Origin: Citrobacter sp. Res13-Sevr-PEB04-36
Lineage (GTDB): Bacteria > Pseudomonadota > Gammaproteobacteria > Enterobacterales > Enterobacteriaceae
Direction: 5' to 3'
NCBI RefSeq assembly: GCF_015672735.1
Contig: NZ_JADABY010000007.1
Location: 62,001-126,000 of the forward strand
DNA: 64,000 nucleotides
The position numbers and the translations under genes are program-made. Shown here piece by piece: positions 10,810 to 23,352 of the stretch (positions are counted from its first letter, which is position 1; the number at the start of each line of letters is the position of its first letter). The notes under the pieces are model-generated. The model made no database searches, had not been told where the DNA came from, and saw nothing but the letters and a program-made list of their open reading frames with translations.

Positions 10810-11301
10810 TTAGCGCATGATTTTATCACCGCGAGAAAGCCCCACCACGCCGGAGCGTGCAACCTCGACGATTTTCGCCACTTCACGCAAGGTTGCCAGG
10901 AAAGCATCCAGCTTATCGCTGGTACCCGCCAACTGTACGGTATAGATGGACGGTGTGACGTCGATGATTTGTCCACGGAAAATTTCCGTATTGCGTACCA
11001 CTTCTTCACGGCCGTAACCGCTGGCCTGAATTTTCACCAGCATGATCTCTCGTTCAACGTGAGATCCCTGCCCCAGCTCGCTTACGCGCAGGACATCCAC
11101 CAGTTTGTGCAGCTGCTTTTCGATCTGCTCAAGGACCTTTTCATCACCCACCGTCTGGATCGTCATTCGCGATAACGTCGGATCGTCCGTCGGTGCAACG
11201 GTCAGACTTTCAATGTTGTAACCGCGTTGAGCGAAGAGACCAATCACCCGTGACAATGCCCCCGACTCGTTTTCCAGCAATACTGATAATATCCGGCGCA
11301 T
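10810..11301 (-). CDS. ilvH: Acetolactate synthase III, regulatory subunit
   Basis: IlvH is the small subunit of acetohydroxyacid synthase III; it activates the IlvI catalytic subunit and confers valine feedback inhibition. I chose the [19 protein letters not shown] start, giving 163 residues as in E. coli; an in-frame ATG ten codons upstream overlaps the ilvI end. An ACT domain occupies about residues 4-78, with the N-terminal [14 protein letters not shown] effector loop, and a C-terminal regulatory domain follows. It begins two bases after the ilvI stop and ends at a clear terminator. Confidence 0.97.
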   Translation of the reverse strand: MRRILSVLLENESGALSRVIGLFAQRGYNIESLTVAPTDDPTLSRMTIQTVGDEKVLEQIEKQLHKLVDVLRVSELGQGSHVEREIMLVKIQASGYGREEVVRNTEIFRGQIIDVTPSIYTVQLAGTSDKLDAFLATLREVAKIVEVARSGVVGLSRGDKIMR

Positions 11302-11303
11302 AA

Positions 11304-13028
11304 TCAGGTCCTCTCCGTTTTGCTTAACCACATTTCATCCATACCGCCTCCGCGAATCTGCATCGGGTAGACATGTTCACTGCCATCAACAGTGACATCG
11401 ACAAACACCAGACGATGATTCCGCACGTGCTCCAGCGCCTCACCCAGTTTGCTCTCGAGTTCATCCGGATGGTTTATCTGGATACCGATATGGCCATACG
11501 CCTCAGCAAGACGCACAAAGTCGGGCAGCGACTGCATGTAGGACTGCGAGTGGCGCCCGGAGTAGATCATGTCCTGCCACTGTTTAACCATGCCGAGGTA
11601 GCGGTTGTTAAGGTTGAGTACCAGCACGGGCAATTCGTATTGCAACGCCGTCGACAGTTCCTGGATATTCATCTGAATACTGCCATCACCAGTGACGCAC
11701 ACCACCGTTTCATTCGGCAGCGCCATCTTTACGCCTAACGCCGCAGGTAAACCAAATCCCATAGTGCCGAGGCCACCGGAGTTAATCCAACGGCGCGGCT
11801 TATCAAACGGATAATACAGTGCGGCAAACATCTGGTGCTGGCCAACGTCCGAGGTCACATACGCATCCCCATTCGTCAGACGCCAGATGGTTTCAATAAC
11901 AGCCTGCGGCTTAATGCTCTCACTCTGCGTGTCATATTTCAGGCACTGGCGCGCACGCCACTGTTCTATCTGCTGCCACCAGTCGCGGTTATCATCAAGC
12001 GGCTGCTGTGATCTCTCCTGAGGTAGCAGTTCCAGCATCTGATCAAGCACCAGGCGGGCATCGCCGACAATAGGGATGTCCGCATTAACGGTTTTTGAAA
12101 TAGAGGTTGGATCGATATCAATATGCAGTACGGTCGCATTTGGGCAATATTTTGCCAGGTTATTGGTCGTGCGATCGTCAAAGCGAACGCCTACGGCAAA
12201 GATCACATCGGAATGATGCATGGTCATATTGGCTTCATAGGTGCCATGCATGCCCAGCATGCCCAACGCCTGACGATGTGTGGCCGGGAACGCGCCCAAT
12301 CCCATCAGCGAAGAAACAACCGGCAGATTAAGGGCTTCAGCAATGTGGCCCAGTTGTTCATGACAGGCCGCATTAACCGCACCGCCGCCAACATACACCA
12401 CCGGTTTTTTAGCCGCGACCAGCGTTTGCAGTGCACGTTTTATTTGCCCCTTGTGTCCGGTCGTTGTCGGATTATACGAGCGCATACTGACCGACTCTGG
12501 CCAGCTATACGGCAGTTTCTTCGCCGGATTCAGAATATCCTTCGGCAAATCCACCACCACAGGACCAGGACGACCACTAGCCGCCAGCCAGAAGGCTTTT
12601 TTTAGTACCTGAGGAATATCTTCCGTTTGCTTAACGAGGAAGCTGTGCTTCACCACCGGACGGGATATCCCCACCATGTCGCACTCCTGAAAGGCGTCAT
12701 AACCAATCAGCGACGTCGCCACCTGCCCGGAGAGGATCACCAGTGGAATGGAATCCATGTACGCCGTGGCAATCCCGGTTATCGCATTGGTTGCACCCGG
12801 CCCGGAAGTCACCAGAACCACACCGACGTCACCCGTGGCACGCGCCAGACCATCAGCCATATGTACTGCGGCTTGTTCATGACGCACCAGCACATGGTCG
12901 ATACCCCCAACCGTATGCAGCGCATCATAAATATCGAGTACTGCGCCTCCAGGATAGCCAAATACCTGCTTCACACCCTGATCGATGAGCGATCGCACGA
13001 CCATCTCGGCTCCAGACAACATCTCCAT
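11304..13028 (-). CDS. ilvI: Acetolactate synthase III, catalytic subunit
   Basis: IlvI condenses pyruvate with pyruvate or 2-ketobutyrate, the first common step of branched-chain amino acid synthesis, using thiamin diphosphate, Mg2+ and FAD. The 574-residue protein has the three-domain ThDP fold. The catalytic glutamate lies in [12 protein letters not shown] near residue 49. The cofactor motif [15 protein letters not shown] lies near residue 428, with [15 protein letters not shown] after it. It is followed directly by ilvH. In E. coli this operon is activated by Lrp, and the AT-rich upstream region fits that. Confidence 0.98.
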   Translation of the reverse strand: MEMLSGAEMVVRSLIDQGVKQVFGYPGGAVLDIYDALHTVGGIDHVLVRHEQAAVHMADGLARATGDVGVVLVTSGPGATNAITGIATAYMDSIPLVILSGQVATSLIGYDAFQECDMVGISRPVVKHSFLVKQTEDIPQVLKKAFWLAASGRPGPVVVDLPKDILNPAKKLPYSWPESVSMRSYNPTTTGHKGQIKRALQTLVAAKKPVVYVGGGAVNAACHEQLGHIAEALNLPVVSSLMGLGAFPATHRQALGMLGMHGTYEANMTMHHSDVIFAVGVRFDDRTTNNLAKYCPNATVLHIDIDPTSISKTVNADIPIVGDARLVLDQMLELLPQERSQQPLDDNRDWWQQIEQWRARQCLKYDTQSESIKPQAVIETIWRLTNGDAYVTSDVGQHQMFAALYYPFDKPRRWINSGGLGTMGFGLPAALGVKMALPNETVVCVTGDGSIQMNIQELSTALQYELPVLVLNLNNRYLGMVKQWQDMIYSGRHSQSYMQSLPDFVRLAEAYGHIGIQINHPDELESKLGEALEHVRNHRLVFVDVTVDGSEHVYPMQIRGGGMDEMWLSKTERT

Positions 13029-13299
13029 GGCTTGCCTCCACTCTTATAATGAATAACGGTTTAACAACACATTAACCGCTGAGGATGACGCATGGCAATT
13101 GACACCGAAGAGGGGGGATTCGTGTGAATAAGAATAAAAAGGAGGAAAGCGTCGAATAAATGGAGATTTAAACCAGTATCCGCAAATGAAATGATAAATA
13201 ATCGCTTAAAAATGGGGACTTACAGTGATTACTCTATTTTTTTACACTTTTCGCGCGATATAAAAATACACATTCAGCATAAAATTTCAGATAAAAATA
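13029..13299. promoter_or_regulatory. ilvI upstream region, A/T-rich, likely Lrp-controlled
   Basis: This stretch between the leuO terminator and ilvI carries the ilvIH promoter region by position. It is rich in A and T tracts (for example 13185-13300). E. coli uses this region for Lrp binding, and leuO expression is linked to ilvIH promoter activity there. I could not place individual Lrp sites or a confident -35/-10 pair by eye. Confidence 0.5.
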
Positions 13300-13340
13300 T
13301 AAAAACAGAATAAACCAGACGTATCGCCTGATTTATTCTG
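13300..13340 (-). terminator. leuO terminator
   Basis: On the minus strand CAGAATAAATCAG pairs with CTGGTTTATTCTG (13328-13340 with 13306-13318, one mismatch, 9-base loop). A U-rich tail TTTTTATATTTTT follows. The stem begins eight bases after the leuO stop. Confidence 0.8.
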
Positions 13341-13347
13341 CCAAATA

Positions 13348-14295
13348 CTACTGCTTACAGACGGAGACTAACAATTCTTCCATCCATTGATGACCTTTAT
13401 CCCTGCCCGCAGCTTCATGCCAGGAAAGATAACAGGTACGGCTATTCAATTTTAACGGTAAAGGCAATATTTGCAGATCTAACTGTTCAGAGAATTCTTC
13501 CGCTAACCAACGTGGTGCTATAGACACCAGATGCGTTTGCGAAACAATATTCAACACGCTGATTAATGCCATACCTTGATAAGCAACACAGGATTGTTTA
13601 TCCGCAGTGTCGTACCAGGGTTGGCTAAATGATGCAAAGCGCTCGAGAGATACCACCGCATGCTGTTCATTATAGACATCGTTTTCCAGCAATGGACCAC
13701 TAATACGTGGGTGCTTCCGACTCGCTACTAACACCATCTCGTCGTTGAACAAGGGAATACTAGTGAATTCAGGGCGACGGAACTCTTCATAGCTAATAAC
13801 GAACTCAGTTTCCTGATAGCGTAATTGATGTTCGGTATTTTGATTAAGTGAAGATTTAAATGCGACATGAATGTTAGGCGCAACTTGCTCAACCCGATTA
13901 TAAATTAAGGAGGTCAGAATATTGTCTAATGGACTGCACACGCAAAGATTGAATACGCGCTCGCTGCTGGTAGGTTCAAACCCCGATCCTGGCAATTCAT
14001 TCTGTACCAGTTGTAATGCCTGGCGAACGGAACCAAAGAGTTGGAAGGCCCTTGCTGTCGGCTGGATCCCACGGCCATAACGAACGAAGAGTTCATCATT
14101 GAACATGATTTTCAGACGGGCCACGGCATTACTGACTGCGGGTTGCGACATCCCCAGAGTATGCGCTGCGCGGGTAATATTTTGCTCCTGCATCACTGCA
14201 TCAAAGACGGTTAATAAATTAAGATCAACCATGCGAAGCTGCGGTTTCCCCATCTCTATAGAATTTGATTTATCTATTATTTTTACTTCCGGCAT
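13348..14295 (-). CDS. leuO: LeuO, LysR-family global regulator
   Basis: LeuO is a LysR-type regulator that opposes H-NS silencing and controls many stress and virulence loci. I chose the [10 protein letters not shown] start (315 residues), which has GGAG six bases upstream; a GTG six codons earlier with its own purine-rich stretch is an alternative. The winged helix-turn-helix spans about residues 23-82 ([19 protein letters not shown] and [14 protein letters not shown]), followed by the two-lobed effector domain. It sits between the ilvIH and leuABCD operons, as in E. coli and Salmonella, flanked by AT-rich DNA. Confidence 0.96.
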   Translation of the reverse strand: MPEVKIIDKSNSIEMGKPQLRMVDLNLLTVFDAVMQEQNITRAAHTLGMSQPAVSNAVARLKIMFNDELFVRYGRGIQPTARAFQLFGSVRQALQLVQNELPGSGFEPTSSERVFNLCVCSPLDNILTSLIYNRVEQVAPNIHVAFKSSLNQNTEHQLRYQETEFVISYEEFRRPEFTSIPLFNDEMVLVASRKHPRISGPLLENDVYNEQHAVVSLERFASFSQPWYDTADKQSCVAYQGMALISVLNIVSQTHLVSIAPRWLAEEFSEQLDLQILPLPLKLNSRTCYLSWHEAAGRDKGHQWMEELLVSVCKQ

Positions 14296-14885
14296 ATTTA
14301 ACTCCACTGTCACTCTAAACTCCCTTTTCCCAGACGGAGTAAGAAATAACCTCCGTTAATATGATTTACCATACATATAAAATAAGAAAAAGAGAAAACA
14401 TTAAAATTAGGAAAACATAAAGGTAAAAACCTAAATGAACAGAAACCCAATGCGAGCGCAGTGTGGCGGATGTCACTGCACAATGATTCATATGTTTAAA
14501 TTTCGCTAGCAATATAACCATAAGCTTGGCGAATACACAATCATACATACTGTGAATATATATTTAAAATTTGATTAAATGTTTATATTATTAATACATT
14601 AAAAGTTAACATTAACTTATCAATCATGAGTGAGCATGTTCTCTATACCTATTCATAGTTACGATAAAAACAGACAAATCATAAAGATAAAATCTCCTAC
14701 TCCGTTTCGTATCCTCAGCATGCTGTCACAATAGTTGCAAACAAGTATGCTTAAATATGTCAAAGCATGAAAAGTATGTACGAGCGCGCACTAATTTATT
14801 TTATGCAACGCTAAAAATTCAGCACAATTCGCTTAGATTGGAGAGGTGTTTTTCTTCTAAGTGCGGATGTTTACGGGGAATGGGG
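14296..14885. other. AT-rich divergent region between leuO and the leu operon
   Basis: About 590 bases with no supportable gene. The sequence is A/T-rich, as is usual for the H-NS-bound leuO promoter region. The hydrophobic minus-strand frame at 14366-14548 has no ribosome site. The plus-strand frame from 14757 is simply the leuL frame left open upstream. No clear leuO promoter hexamers could be assigned. Confidence 0.55.
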
Positions 14886-14914
14886 TTGACTTCAGCTTTC
14901 ATATCCAGTACCAC
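14886..14914 (+). promoter_or_regulatory. leuLABCD promoter
   Basis: A TTGACT -35 (14886-14891) and a weak TACCAC -10 (14909-14914) are 17 bp apart. The following CTAAAAGCATATCGCATTC matches the transcribed leader of the E. coli leu operon as I remember it. The leuL start is 35 bases downstream of the -10. The assignment rests on this alignment and is probable. Confidence 0.7.
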
Positions 14915-14948
14915 TAAAAGCATATCGCATTCGCCTGGAGCCAGATTG

Positions 14949-15029
14949 ATGACTTACATTGTTCGTTTTAACGGTCTACTACTACTAAACGCATCTTCGT
15001 TGCGCGGTAGACTGGTGAACGACATTTAG
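14949..15029 (+). CDS. leuL: leu operon leader peptide
   Basis: The 26-residue leader peptide has four consecutive leucines (VRFNGLLLLNA), all written with the rare codon CTA. Ribosome stalling there when charged tRNA-Leu is scarce controls the attenuator 28 bases after the stop. GGAG lies eight bases before the ATG. The N-terminal half matches the E. coli and Salmonella leader (28 residues there); the C-terminal half is diverged and two residues shorter. Confidence 0.93.
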   Translation: MTYIVRFNGLLLLNASSLRGRLVNDI

Positions 15030-15057
15030 TATTAAGTCAGCTCCAGTTAAGACAAAA

Positions 15058-15083
15058 ACCCGCGCCGTTGCGCGGGTTTTTTT
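15058..15083 (+). terminator. leu operon attenuator terminator
   Basis: The stem ACCCGCGC/GCGCGGGT (15058-15065 with 15070-15077) has a 4-base loop and is followed by six further T. It lies between leuL and leuA and is the transcription attenuator, formed when the ribosome completes leuL without stalling at the leucine codons. Confidence 0.92.
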
Positions 15084-15125
15084 ATGCTCGAAGCAAGGCG
15101 CCAAAAAAGACAAAGGACCTAAATC

Positions 15126-17788
<2,663 letters not shown>

Positions 17789-17790
17789 TC

Positions 17791-19191
17791 ATGGCTAAGA
17801 CATTATATGAAAAGCTGTTCGATGCGCACGTCGTGTATGAAGCACAAAACGAAACGCCGCTGCTGTATATCGACCGCCACCTGGTGCACGAAGTCACTTC
17901 CCCACAGGCATTCGACGGCCTGCGGGCGCACAACCGTCCGGTTCGCCAACCGGGTAAAACCTTCGCCACCATGGATCATAACGTCTCGACGCAAACCAAA
18001 GACATTAACGCCTCCGGTGAAATGGCGCGCATCCAGATGCAGGAGCTGATCAAAAACTGCAATGAGTTCGGCGTCGAACTGTACGATCTGAACCACCCTT
18101 TTCAGGGCATCGTCCACGTGATGGGACCCGAGCAAGGTGTGACCTTACCGGGTATGACCATCGTTTGCGGTGACTCCCACACAGCCACACACGGTGCGTT
18201 CGGCGCGCTGGCGTTTGGTATCGGCACCTCCGAAGTCGAACACGTGCTGGCCACGCAAACCCTGAAGCAAGGGCGCGCCAAAACCATGAAAATAGAAGTC
18301 AATGGCACGGCAGCGCCAGGCATTACCGCCAAAGATATCGTGCTGGCAATTATCGGTAAAACCGGTAGTGCAGGCGGTACCGGGCACGTGGTTGAGTTTT
18401 GCGGCGATGCCATCCGCGCCCTGAGCATGGAAGGTCGTATGACCCTGTGTAACATGGCGATCGAAATGGGGGCCAAAGCGGGCCTGGTCGCACCGGATGA
18501 AACCACCTTCAACTATGTACAGGGGCGTTTGCATGCCCCTAAAGGTCAGGATTTTACCGATGCTGTCGCCTGGTGGAAAACGCTGAACACCGACGACGGG
18601 GCGACGTTTGATACCACCGTCACCCTGCAGGCAGAAGAGATTGCCCCGCAGGTCACCTGGGGCACTAACCCAGGCCAGGTAATCTCCGTGAACGATAACA
18701 TTCCCGATCCGGCGTCGTTTAGCGATCCGGTTGAACGCGCATCAGCGGAAAAAGCGCTGGCCTATATGGGGCTGAAACCGGGCATTCCGTTGACGGAAGT
18801 GGCTATCGATAAAGTGTTTATCGGCTCCTGCACCAACTCGCGTATTGAAGATTTACGTGCGGCTGCTGAAATTGCCAAAGGGCGCAAGGTCGCTCCTGGC
18901 GTGCAGGCACTGGTAGTGCCGGGTTCGGGTCCGGTTAAAGCGCAGGCGGAAGCAGAAGGCCTGGATAAGATTTTCATTGAGGCCGGTTTTGAATGGCGTT
19001 TGCCGGGCTGCTCGATGTGCCTGGCGATGAACAACGATCGTCTGAATCCGGGCGAGCGCTGTGCTTCCACCAGCAACCGTAACTTTGAAGGTCGTCAGGG
19101 CCGCGGAGGGCGTACGCACTTAGTCAGCCCGGCCATGGCCGCTGCCGCCGCCGTTACCGGTCATTTTGCCGACATTCGCCGCATCAAATAA
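17791..19191 (+). CDS. leuC: 3-isopropylmalate dehydratase, large subunit
   Basis: LeuC, with LeuD, isomerises 2- to 3-isopropylmalate. This 466-residue aconitase-family subunit carries the [4Fe-4S] ligands: one cysteine in [14 protein letters not shown] near residue 347, and two in [10 protein letters not shown] near residues 407-410. The [12 protein letters not shown] active-site stretch lies near 127. It starts two bases after leuB and ends ten bases before leuD. Confidence 0.98.
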   Translation: MAKTLYEKLFDAHVVYEAQNETPLLYIDRHLVHEVTSPQAFDGLRAHNRPVRQPGKTFATMDHNVSTQTKDINASGEMARIQMQELIKNCNEFGVELYDLNHPFQGIVHVMGPEQGVTLPGMTIVCGDSHTATHGAFGALAFGIGTSEVEHVLATQTLKQGRAKTMKIEVNGTAAPGITAKDIVLAIIGKTGSAGGTGHVVEFCGDAIRALSMEGRMTLCNMAIEMGAKAGLVAPDETTFNYVQGRLHAPKGQDFTDAVAWWKTLNTDDGATFDTTVTLQAEEIAPQVTWGTNPGQVISVNDNIPDPASFSDPVERASAEKALAYMGLKPGIPLTEVAIDKVFIGSCTNSRIEDLRAAAEIAKGRKVAPGVQALVVPGSGPVKAQAEAEGLDKIFIEAGFEWRLPGCSMCLAMNNDRLNPGERCASTSNRNFEGRQGRGGRTHLVSPAMAAAAAVTGHFADIRRIK

Positions 19192-19201
19192 GGAAACTAC
19201 C

Positions 19202-19807
19202 ATGGCAGAGAAATTTACCCAGCATACCGGCCTGGTTGTCCCACTGGATGCCGCCAACGTCGATACGGATGCAATCATTCCCAAACAATTTTTGCAGAAA
19301 GTAACGCGTACCGGTTTTGGTGCCCACCTATTTAACGACTGGCGCTTTCTCGATGAAAACGGCCAGCAGCCTAACCCGGAATTCGTGCTGAACTTCCCGG
19401 AGTATCAAGGCGCGTCCATTCTGTTGGCGCGAGAAAACTTTGGCTGTGGTTCCTCGCGCGAACATGCGCCGTGGGCGCTGACCGATTACGGTTTCAAAGT
19501 GGTGATCGCGCCAAGCTTCGCCGACATCTTCTACGGCAACAGCTTTAATAACCAACTGCTGCCGGTGAAATTAAGCGACGACGAAGTGGATGACCTGTTC
19601 ACGTTGGTACAGGCCAATCCGGGGATTCGTTTTGAGGTGGATCTGCAAGCACAGGTGGTGAAGGCTGGGGATAAAGCGTATCCGTTTGAAATCGACACCT
19701 TCCGCCGCCACTGCATGCTGAACGGTCTCGACAGCATCGGGCTGACGTTACAACACGAAGACGCGATCTCGACTTACGAGGACAAACAGCCGGCGTTTAT
19801 GCGCTAG
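19202..19807 (+). CDS. leuD: 3-isopropylmalate dehydratase, small subunit
   Basis: LeuD is the swivelling small subunit of isopropylmalate isomerase. I chose [10 protein letters not shown] (201 residues, AAGGAA seven bases upstream), since the longer in-frame start lies inside leuC. It shows the [12 protein letters not shown] substrate loop near residue 21 and the family motif [15 protein letters not shown] near 75. It is the last gene of the leucine operon; a REP cluster separates it from the convergent setA. Confidence 0.97.
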   Translation: MAEKFTQHTGLVVPLDAANVDTDAIIPKQFLQKVTRTGFGAHLFNDWRFLDENGQQPNPEFVLNFPEYQGASILLARENFGCGSSREHAPWALTDYGFKVVIAPSFADIFYGNSFNNQLLPVKLSDDEVDDLFTLVQANPGIRFEVDLQAQVVKAGDKAYPFEIDTFRRHCMLNGLDSIGLTLQHEDAISTYEDKQPAFMR

Positions 19808-19815
19808 TGCTTGTT

Positions 19816-19910
19816 GTTGCCGGATAAGCATGCCGGATGGCGACGCAAAAGTGTGTTATCCGGCCTACGGAAAGATTTGTAGGCCGGATAAGCGCAGCGC
19901 ATCCGGCACC
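19816..19910. repeat. REP/BIME cluster between leuD and setA
   Basis: Three GCCGGATAAGC/GCATCCGGC-type palindromic units alternate in orientation, including taggccggataagcgcagcg. It lies between convergent operons, where such clusters can act as 3'-end stabilisers and DNA gyrase or IHF sites. Confidence 0.9.
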
Positions 19911-19914
19911 CCCA

Positions 19915-21093
19915 CTACACATCCTTCACTCGTCCGGTCATCACCAGCGTAACCACCGAAATTCCCGCAATCACCCAGTAGACGGCATAATGCCCATAAC
20001 TTTGCGCCACCGCCCCCTGAATTACCCCCGCCAGAATCACCCCCGTTGAGATACTGTTGGTAAATAAGGTGGTGGCTGAACCCGCCCTGCCCGGCATTAA
20101 ATCCTGAAACCACAGCATGCCTATTCCGGCAACAATTCCGATGAATACCGCGTTAAACAGCTGCAGGAGCAGCAGCGCAGTATGGCTATGGAAGAAGATA
20201 AGCCCAAGGTAAAACAGCACGCCTGCCGCCACGGCGGTTATCATCATCCGCCGCTTACCAAAACGTTTCACGTAGTAGCCCGCCAGAATCATGGCCGGAA
20301 TTTCCAGCCCGGCGGCGGTGCCCATCAATATCCCGGCCAGTTTGTCCGGGAGCCCCAGTTCAAGGCTAATCCACAGCGGCATATCGATAATGTACATGGT
20401 GTTGCAGGTCCACATCAGCGTGGAGGCAATAAACAACATGCGCACATTTTTGTCCTGCCAACCGCCAGTCTGTTCAAGCGGGGCATCAACAGGAAGCTCG
20501 ACCCGCGCCACCGACGGTAGTATCAGCGCAATCAGCACCAGGCTAATGGCAAATATCCCGGCAGCAATCGAAAACATCATCGTGAAGCCGTAATTTAACG
20601 CCAGCATAAACGCCAGCGGCGGCCCAATCACCCACGCCAGCGAAAGCTGCGCACGCATCACCGAGCTGAACATCACCACTTCTCGCGCCGAGTTATCGGC
20701 ATACTCCCGTGCCAGCGCAAACAGCTGCGGCATGGCGGTATTTGCCAGCGAAGCCAGCAGCACCCCGCAGGTGATCAGCGTTAAATAGTGGCGGTTAAAG
20801 GCAAACAGCAACGCGTTACCAATCGCCATCAGACAGCAGAACATGATCAGCTTACGCCGATCGCCCCGACTGTCGGATCGTTTCGCCAGACCCAGGCTGA
20901 CCGCGATCCCGGCGATCGCATTGACGGTGTAAAACAGCCCAACCCAAAATGGCTGCGCCCCCACTTCGCGACTCAGAAACAGACTCAGCGTGGGTGCCTG
21001 TAACGCGCCCGCCACGCCCATCATAAAGGCGACCAACATAAACGCCGCATACACGCCGTTGAGGCGCCGTCCCATGGTCATAATCCAGAGCAT
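19915..21093 (-). CDS. setA: SetA, sugar efflux transporter (MFS)
   Basis: SetA is a proton-driven exporter of glucosides and lactose analogues and is part of the glucose-phosphate stress locus. I chose the MLWIMTMGRRLNG start, giving 392 residues as in E. coli; the frame is open 39 codons further but that part is sgrS sequence. Twelve membrane spans of the major facilitator fold are apparent, with the loop-2 variant LAKRSDSRGDRRK near residue 70. It lies 28 bases after the sgrS terminator; in E. coli it is co-transcribed with sgrS by read-through. Confidence 0.95.
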   Translation of the reverse strand: MLWIMTMGRRLNGVYAAFMLVAFMMGVAGALQAPTLSLFLSREVGAQPFWVGLFYTVNAIAGIAVSLGLAKRSDSRGDRRKLIMFCCLMAIGNALLFAFNRHYLTLITCGVLLASLANTAMPQLFALAREYADNSAREVVMFSSVMRAQLSLAWVIGPPLAFMLALNYGFTMMFSIAAGIFAISLVLIALILPSVARVELPVDAPLEQTGGWQDKNVRMLFIASTLMWTCNTMYIIDMPLWISLELGLPDKLAGILMGTAAGLEIPAMILAGYYVKRFGKRRMMITAVAAGVLFYLGLIFFHSHTALLLLQLFNAVFIGIVAGIGMLWFQDLMPGRAGSATTLFTNSISTGVILAGVIQGAVAQSYGHYAVYWVIAGISVVTLVMTGRVKDV

Positions 21094-21121
21094 ATCTTTC
21101 CTTTTAAGCGCAGCGGAAACG

Positions 21122-21150
21122 AAAAAAGCCAGCAGATAATACCTGCTGGC
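21122..21150 (-). terminator. sgrS terminator
   Basis: On the minus strand GCCAGCAG pairs with CTGCTGGC (21143-21150 with 21128-21135), followed by six U. This is the 3' end of SgrS, whose hairpin and U-tail form the Hfq-binding module in E. coli. Confidence 0.9.
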
Positions 21151-21160
21151 GGGTGAACGA

Positions 21161-21424
21161 GGCTGTATCCTGCCATTATATCTGGCATCGACGCTGGCTA
21201 AAAAACGCATAATCCAGGCGGAGGGCGCTGGGTATAGAAACCTATTCCCAAGCCTGACAACGCAGAGTATGCGTTTTTTACACGCATCCCAGAGGGCTGG
21301 GACTATTTTTTCACATAGCTGTGTTGCTCACACCTTATTTGGTTCACCAAATTTCACTGTTCGCGCCTTACCATGTGAAAAAATAGCCACCAGCGATGCT
21401 CAGAGATAATGGCAGGATACAGCC
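21161..21424. mobile_element. Structured MITE-like element inserted in sgrS
   Basis: The element is bounded by inverted repeats starting GGCTGTATCCTGCCATTAT on both strands; 23 of the terminal 24 bases match (21161-21184 with 21401-21424) and weaker pairing continues inward. Inside are two long perfect arms: 12 bp (21200-21211 with 21268-21279) and 14 bp (21303-21316 with 21373-21386). Smaller hairpins lie at 21230-21249 and 21337-21352. It encodes no protein. The layout resembles a non-autonomous palindromic transposable repeat, but I see no obvious target duplication and do not recognise the family. Confidence 0.7.
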
Positions 21425-21473
21425 TGCACCAATACTCAGTCACACATGATGTCTGCAATTCCCAATTCAGAGG

Positions 21474-21596
21474 TCAGTCTTGCAACTCCCACTGCATCAG
21501 TTCATCGAGCATCTTTAAGCGCTGCGGCACGCTCAGGCAAGCCAACCAGGACAAACGTGCTGTCGAGGTAAAGTACTTTAAATAGAACTGACGCAT
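21474..21596 (-). CDS. sgrT: SgrT, small inhibitor of glucose uptake
   Basis: This 40-residue peptide is encoded in the 5' part of sgrS. In E. coli (43 residues) SgrT binds the glucose permease PtsG and blocks transport. The sequence begins MRQFYLKYFTSTARLSWL and contains LSVPQRLKMLDELMQW, closely matching the E. coli peptide from memory; the last few residues differ and are shorter. GGGG lies six bases before the ATG. It ends well before the inserted element, so SgrT should be intact. Confidence 0.9.
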   Translation of the reverse strand: MRQFYLKYFTSTARLSWLACLSVPQRLKMLDELMQWELQD

Positions 21597-21695
21597 AGAT
21601 GACCCCTTCGTTGTCTCATCGCTTCATCAGAATTCATTATTGGCTTAATATGGGGATAATAAAATTGCTGAGTTTTCCGTGGGAGTTCCCCTTTT

Positions 21696-23351
21696 ATGTC
21701 TTCCGGTCGTTTGCAACAACAGTTTATCCGCCTGTGGCAATGCTGCGACGGCAAAACACAAGACACCACGCTGAACGAGTTGGCGGAGTTACTCAGTTGC
21801 TCACGCCGCCATATGCGCACCCTGCTCAACACCATGCAGGAACGCGGCTGGCTAACGTGGGAAGCCGAGGTCGGTCGCGGCAAACGTTCACGCCTGACCT
21901 TTCTCTACACCGGGCTGGCGCTCCAGCAGCAGCGGGCGGAAGACCTGCTGGAACAGGATCGCATTGATCAACTGGTACAACTGGTCGGCGACAAAACGGC
22001 CGTACGCCAAATGCTGGTTTCCCATCTGGGCCGCAGCTTTCGCCAGGGGCGGCACATCATGCGCGTTCTTTATTATCGCCCGATGCACAACCTGCTTCCC
22101 GGTACGGCGCTACGCCGTTCCGAAACCCATATCGCCCGGCAAATCTTCAGCGCCTTAATTCGGGTAAATGAGGAAAATGGGGAACTGGAAGCGGACATTG
22201 CCCACCACTGGCAACAAATTTCGCCGCTGCACTGGCGGTTCTTCCTGCGTCCTGGGATCCATTTTCATCATGGCCGCGAACTGGAAATGGAAGATGTCAT
22301 CGCCTCGCTGATGCGCATTAACACTCTGCCGTTGTACTCGCATATTACACAGATTGTCTCCCCCACAGCCTGGACGCTGGATATCCATCTGGCGCAACCG
22401 GATCGCTGGCTACCGTGGCTGCTGGGACAGGTCCCCGCCATGATCCTGCCGCGCGAATGGGAAACGCTGAATAATTTTTCCAGCCACCCGATTGGCACCG
22501 GCCCCTATGCAGTCATCCGCAATACGAGTAACCAGCTTAAAATTCACGCCTTTGATGATTACTTTGGCTACCGGGCGCTGATCGACGAAGTGAACGTATG
22601 GGTGTTACCGGACATTGCCGAGGAGCCAGGCGGCGGACTCACGCTCAAAGGCCCGACGGAAGATGAAAAGGCCATCGAAAGCCGGCTTGAGGAAGGTTGT
22701 TACTACATGCTGTTTGACTCGCGTTCCCATCGCGGAGCCAATCAGGAGGTGCGCGAATGGGTAAGCCGCATTCTCTCGCCGACAAATTTAATTTTTCAGG
22801 CTGACGAGCAGTATCAGCGTCACTGGTTTCCCGCTTACGGATTACTGCCTCGCTGGCATCACGCCAGACCTGGGCTCGGTGAAAAACCGGCGGGGCTGGA
22901 AACACTGACGCTCACCTACTATCGCGATCATATCGAGCATCGGGTGATTGCGCAGATCATGAAAACATTGCTAGCGGAGCATCAGGTACAGCTGAATATT
23001 CAGGAGATCGACTACGATCAATGGCACGCAGGCGAGACCGTCAGCGATATCTGGCTCAACAGCGCCAACTTTACCTTACCGCTGGACTTCTCGCTGTTCG
23101 CCCATTTGAGCGAAGTCCCGCTGCTGCAAAACTGTCTTTCTCTGGACTGGGAAAGCGACGCCGCCCGCTGGCGCACCGGCGAGATGAGCCTCGCAGCATG
23201 GTGTCAGCAACTGCTTGCCAGTAAAGCCATTGTACCGCTGATCCATCACTGGCTGATCATTCAGGGGCAACGCAGCATGCGCGGGTTACGCATGAATACG
23301 CTTGGCTGGTTTGATTTTAAATCGGCGTGGTTTGCACCACCGGATCCTTAA
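21696..23351 (+). CDS. sgrR: SgrR, activator of sgrS
   Basis: SgrR activates sgrS transcription during glucose-phosphate stress. The 551-residue protein has an N-terminal winged helix (about residues 5-90, including [20 protein letters not shown]) fused to a solute-binding-protein-like domain (from about 160) that probably senses a small molecule. It is divergent from sgrS with about 67 bases between the two starts, where SgrR is expected to bind. It is followed at once by a 140-bp palindromic repeat. Confidence 0.96.
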   Translation: MSSGRLQQQFIRLWQCCDGKTQDTTLNELAELLSCSRRHMRTLLNTMQERGWLTWEAEVGRGKRSRLTFLYTGLALQQQRAEDLLEQDRIDQLVQLVGDKTAVRQMLVSHLGRSFRQGRHIMRVLYYRPMHNLLPGTALRRSETHIARQIFSALIRVNEENGELEADIAHHWQQISPLHWRFFLRPGIHFHHGRELEMEDVIASLMRINTLPLYSHITQIVSPTAWTLDIHLAQPDRWLPWLLGQVPAMILPREWETLNNFSSHPIGTGPYAVIRNTSNQLKIHAFDDYFGYRALIDEVNVWVLPDIAEEPGGGLTLKGPTEDEKAIESRLEEGCYYMLFDSRSHRGANQEVREWVSRILSPTNLIFQADEQYQRHWFPAYGLLPRWHHARPGLGEKPAGLETLTLTYYRDHIEHRVIAQIMKTLLAEHQVQLNIQEIDYDQWHAGETVSDIWLNSANFTLPLDFSLFAHLSEVPLLQNCLSLDWESDAARWRTGEMSLAAWCQQLLASKAIVPLIHHWLIIQGQRSMRGLRMNTLGWFDFKSAWFAPPDP

Positions 23352-23352
23352 C

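Larger units (their letters stand above)
21122..21628 (-). ncRNA. sgrS: SgrS glucose-phosphate stress sRNA, interrupted by an inserted element
   Basis: SgrS is an Hfq-dependent RNA that blocks ptsG translation when sugar phosphates accumulate. The 5' end is placed at 21628 by similarity to the E. coli start GATGAAGC, with a possible AATAAT -10 at 21636-21641. The ptsG-pairing segment GTGTGACTGAGTATTGG is intact (21429-21445), and so is the terminator. In E. coli these are joined by a short stem, GGTG-loop-CACC. Here a 264-bp element (21161-21424) lies in that loop, so the predicted transcript is about 507 nt instead of 227. The first half encodes SgrT. Whether full-length RNA is made is unknown. 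Confidence 0.85.

Noticed and set aside
21155-21430. Target-site duplication flanking the sgrS element
   Set aside because: The bases outside the inverted repeats (TGCA and TCGT on the minus strand) do not form a clear direct repeat, so a transposition footprint cannot be claimed.
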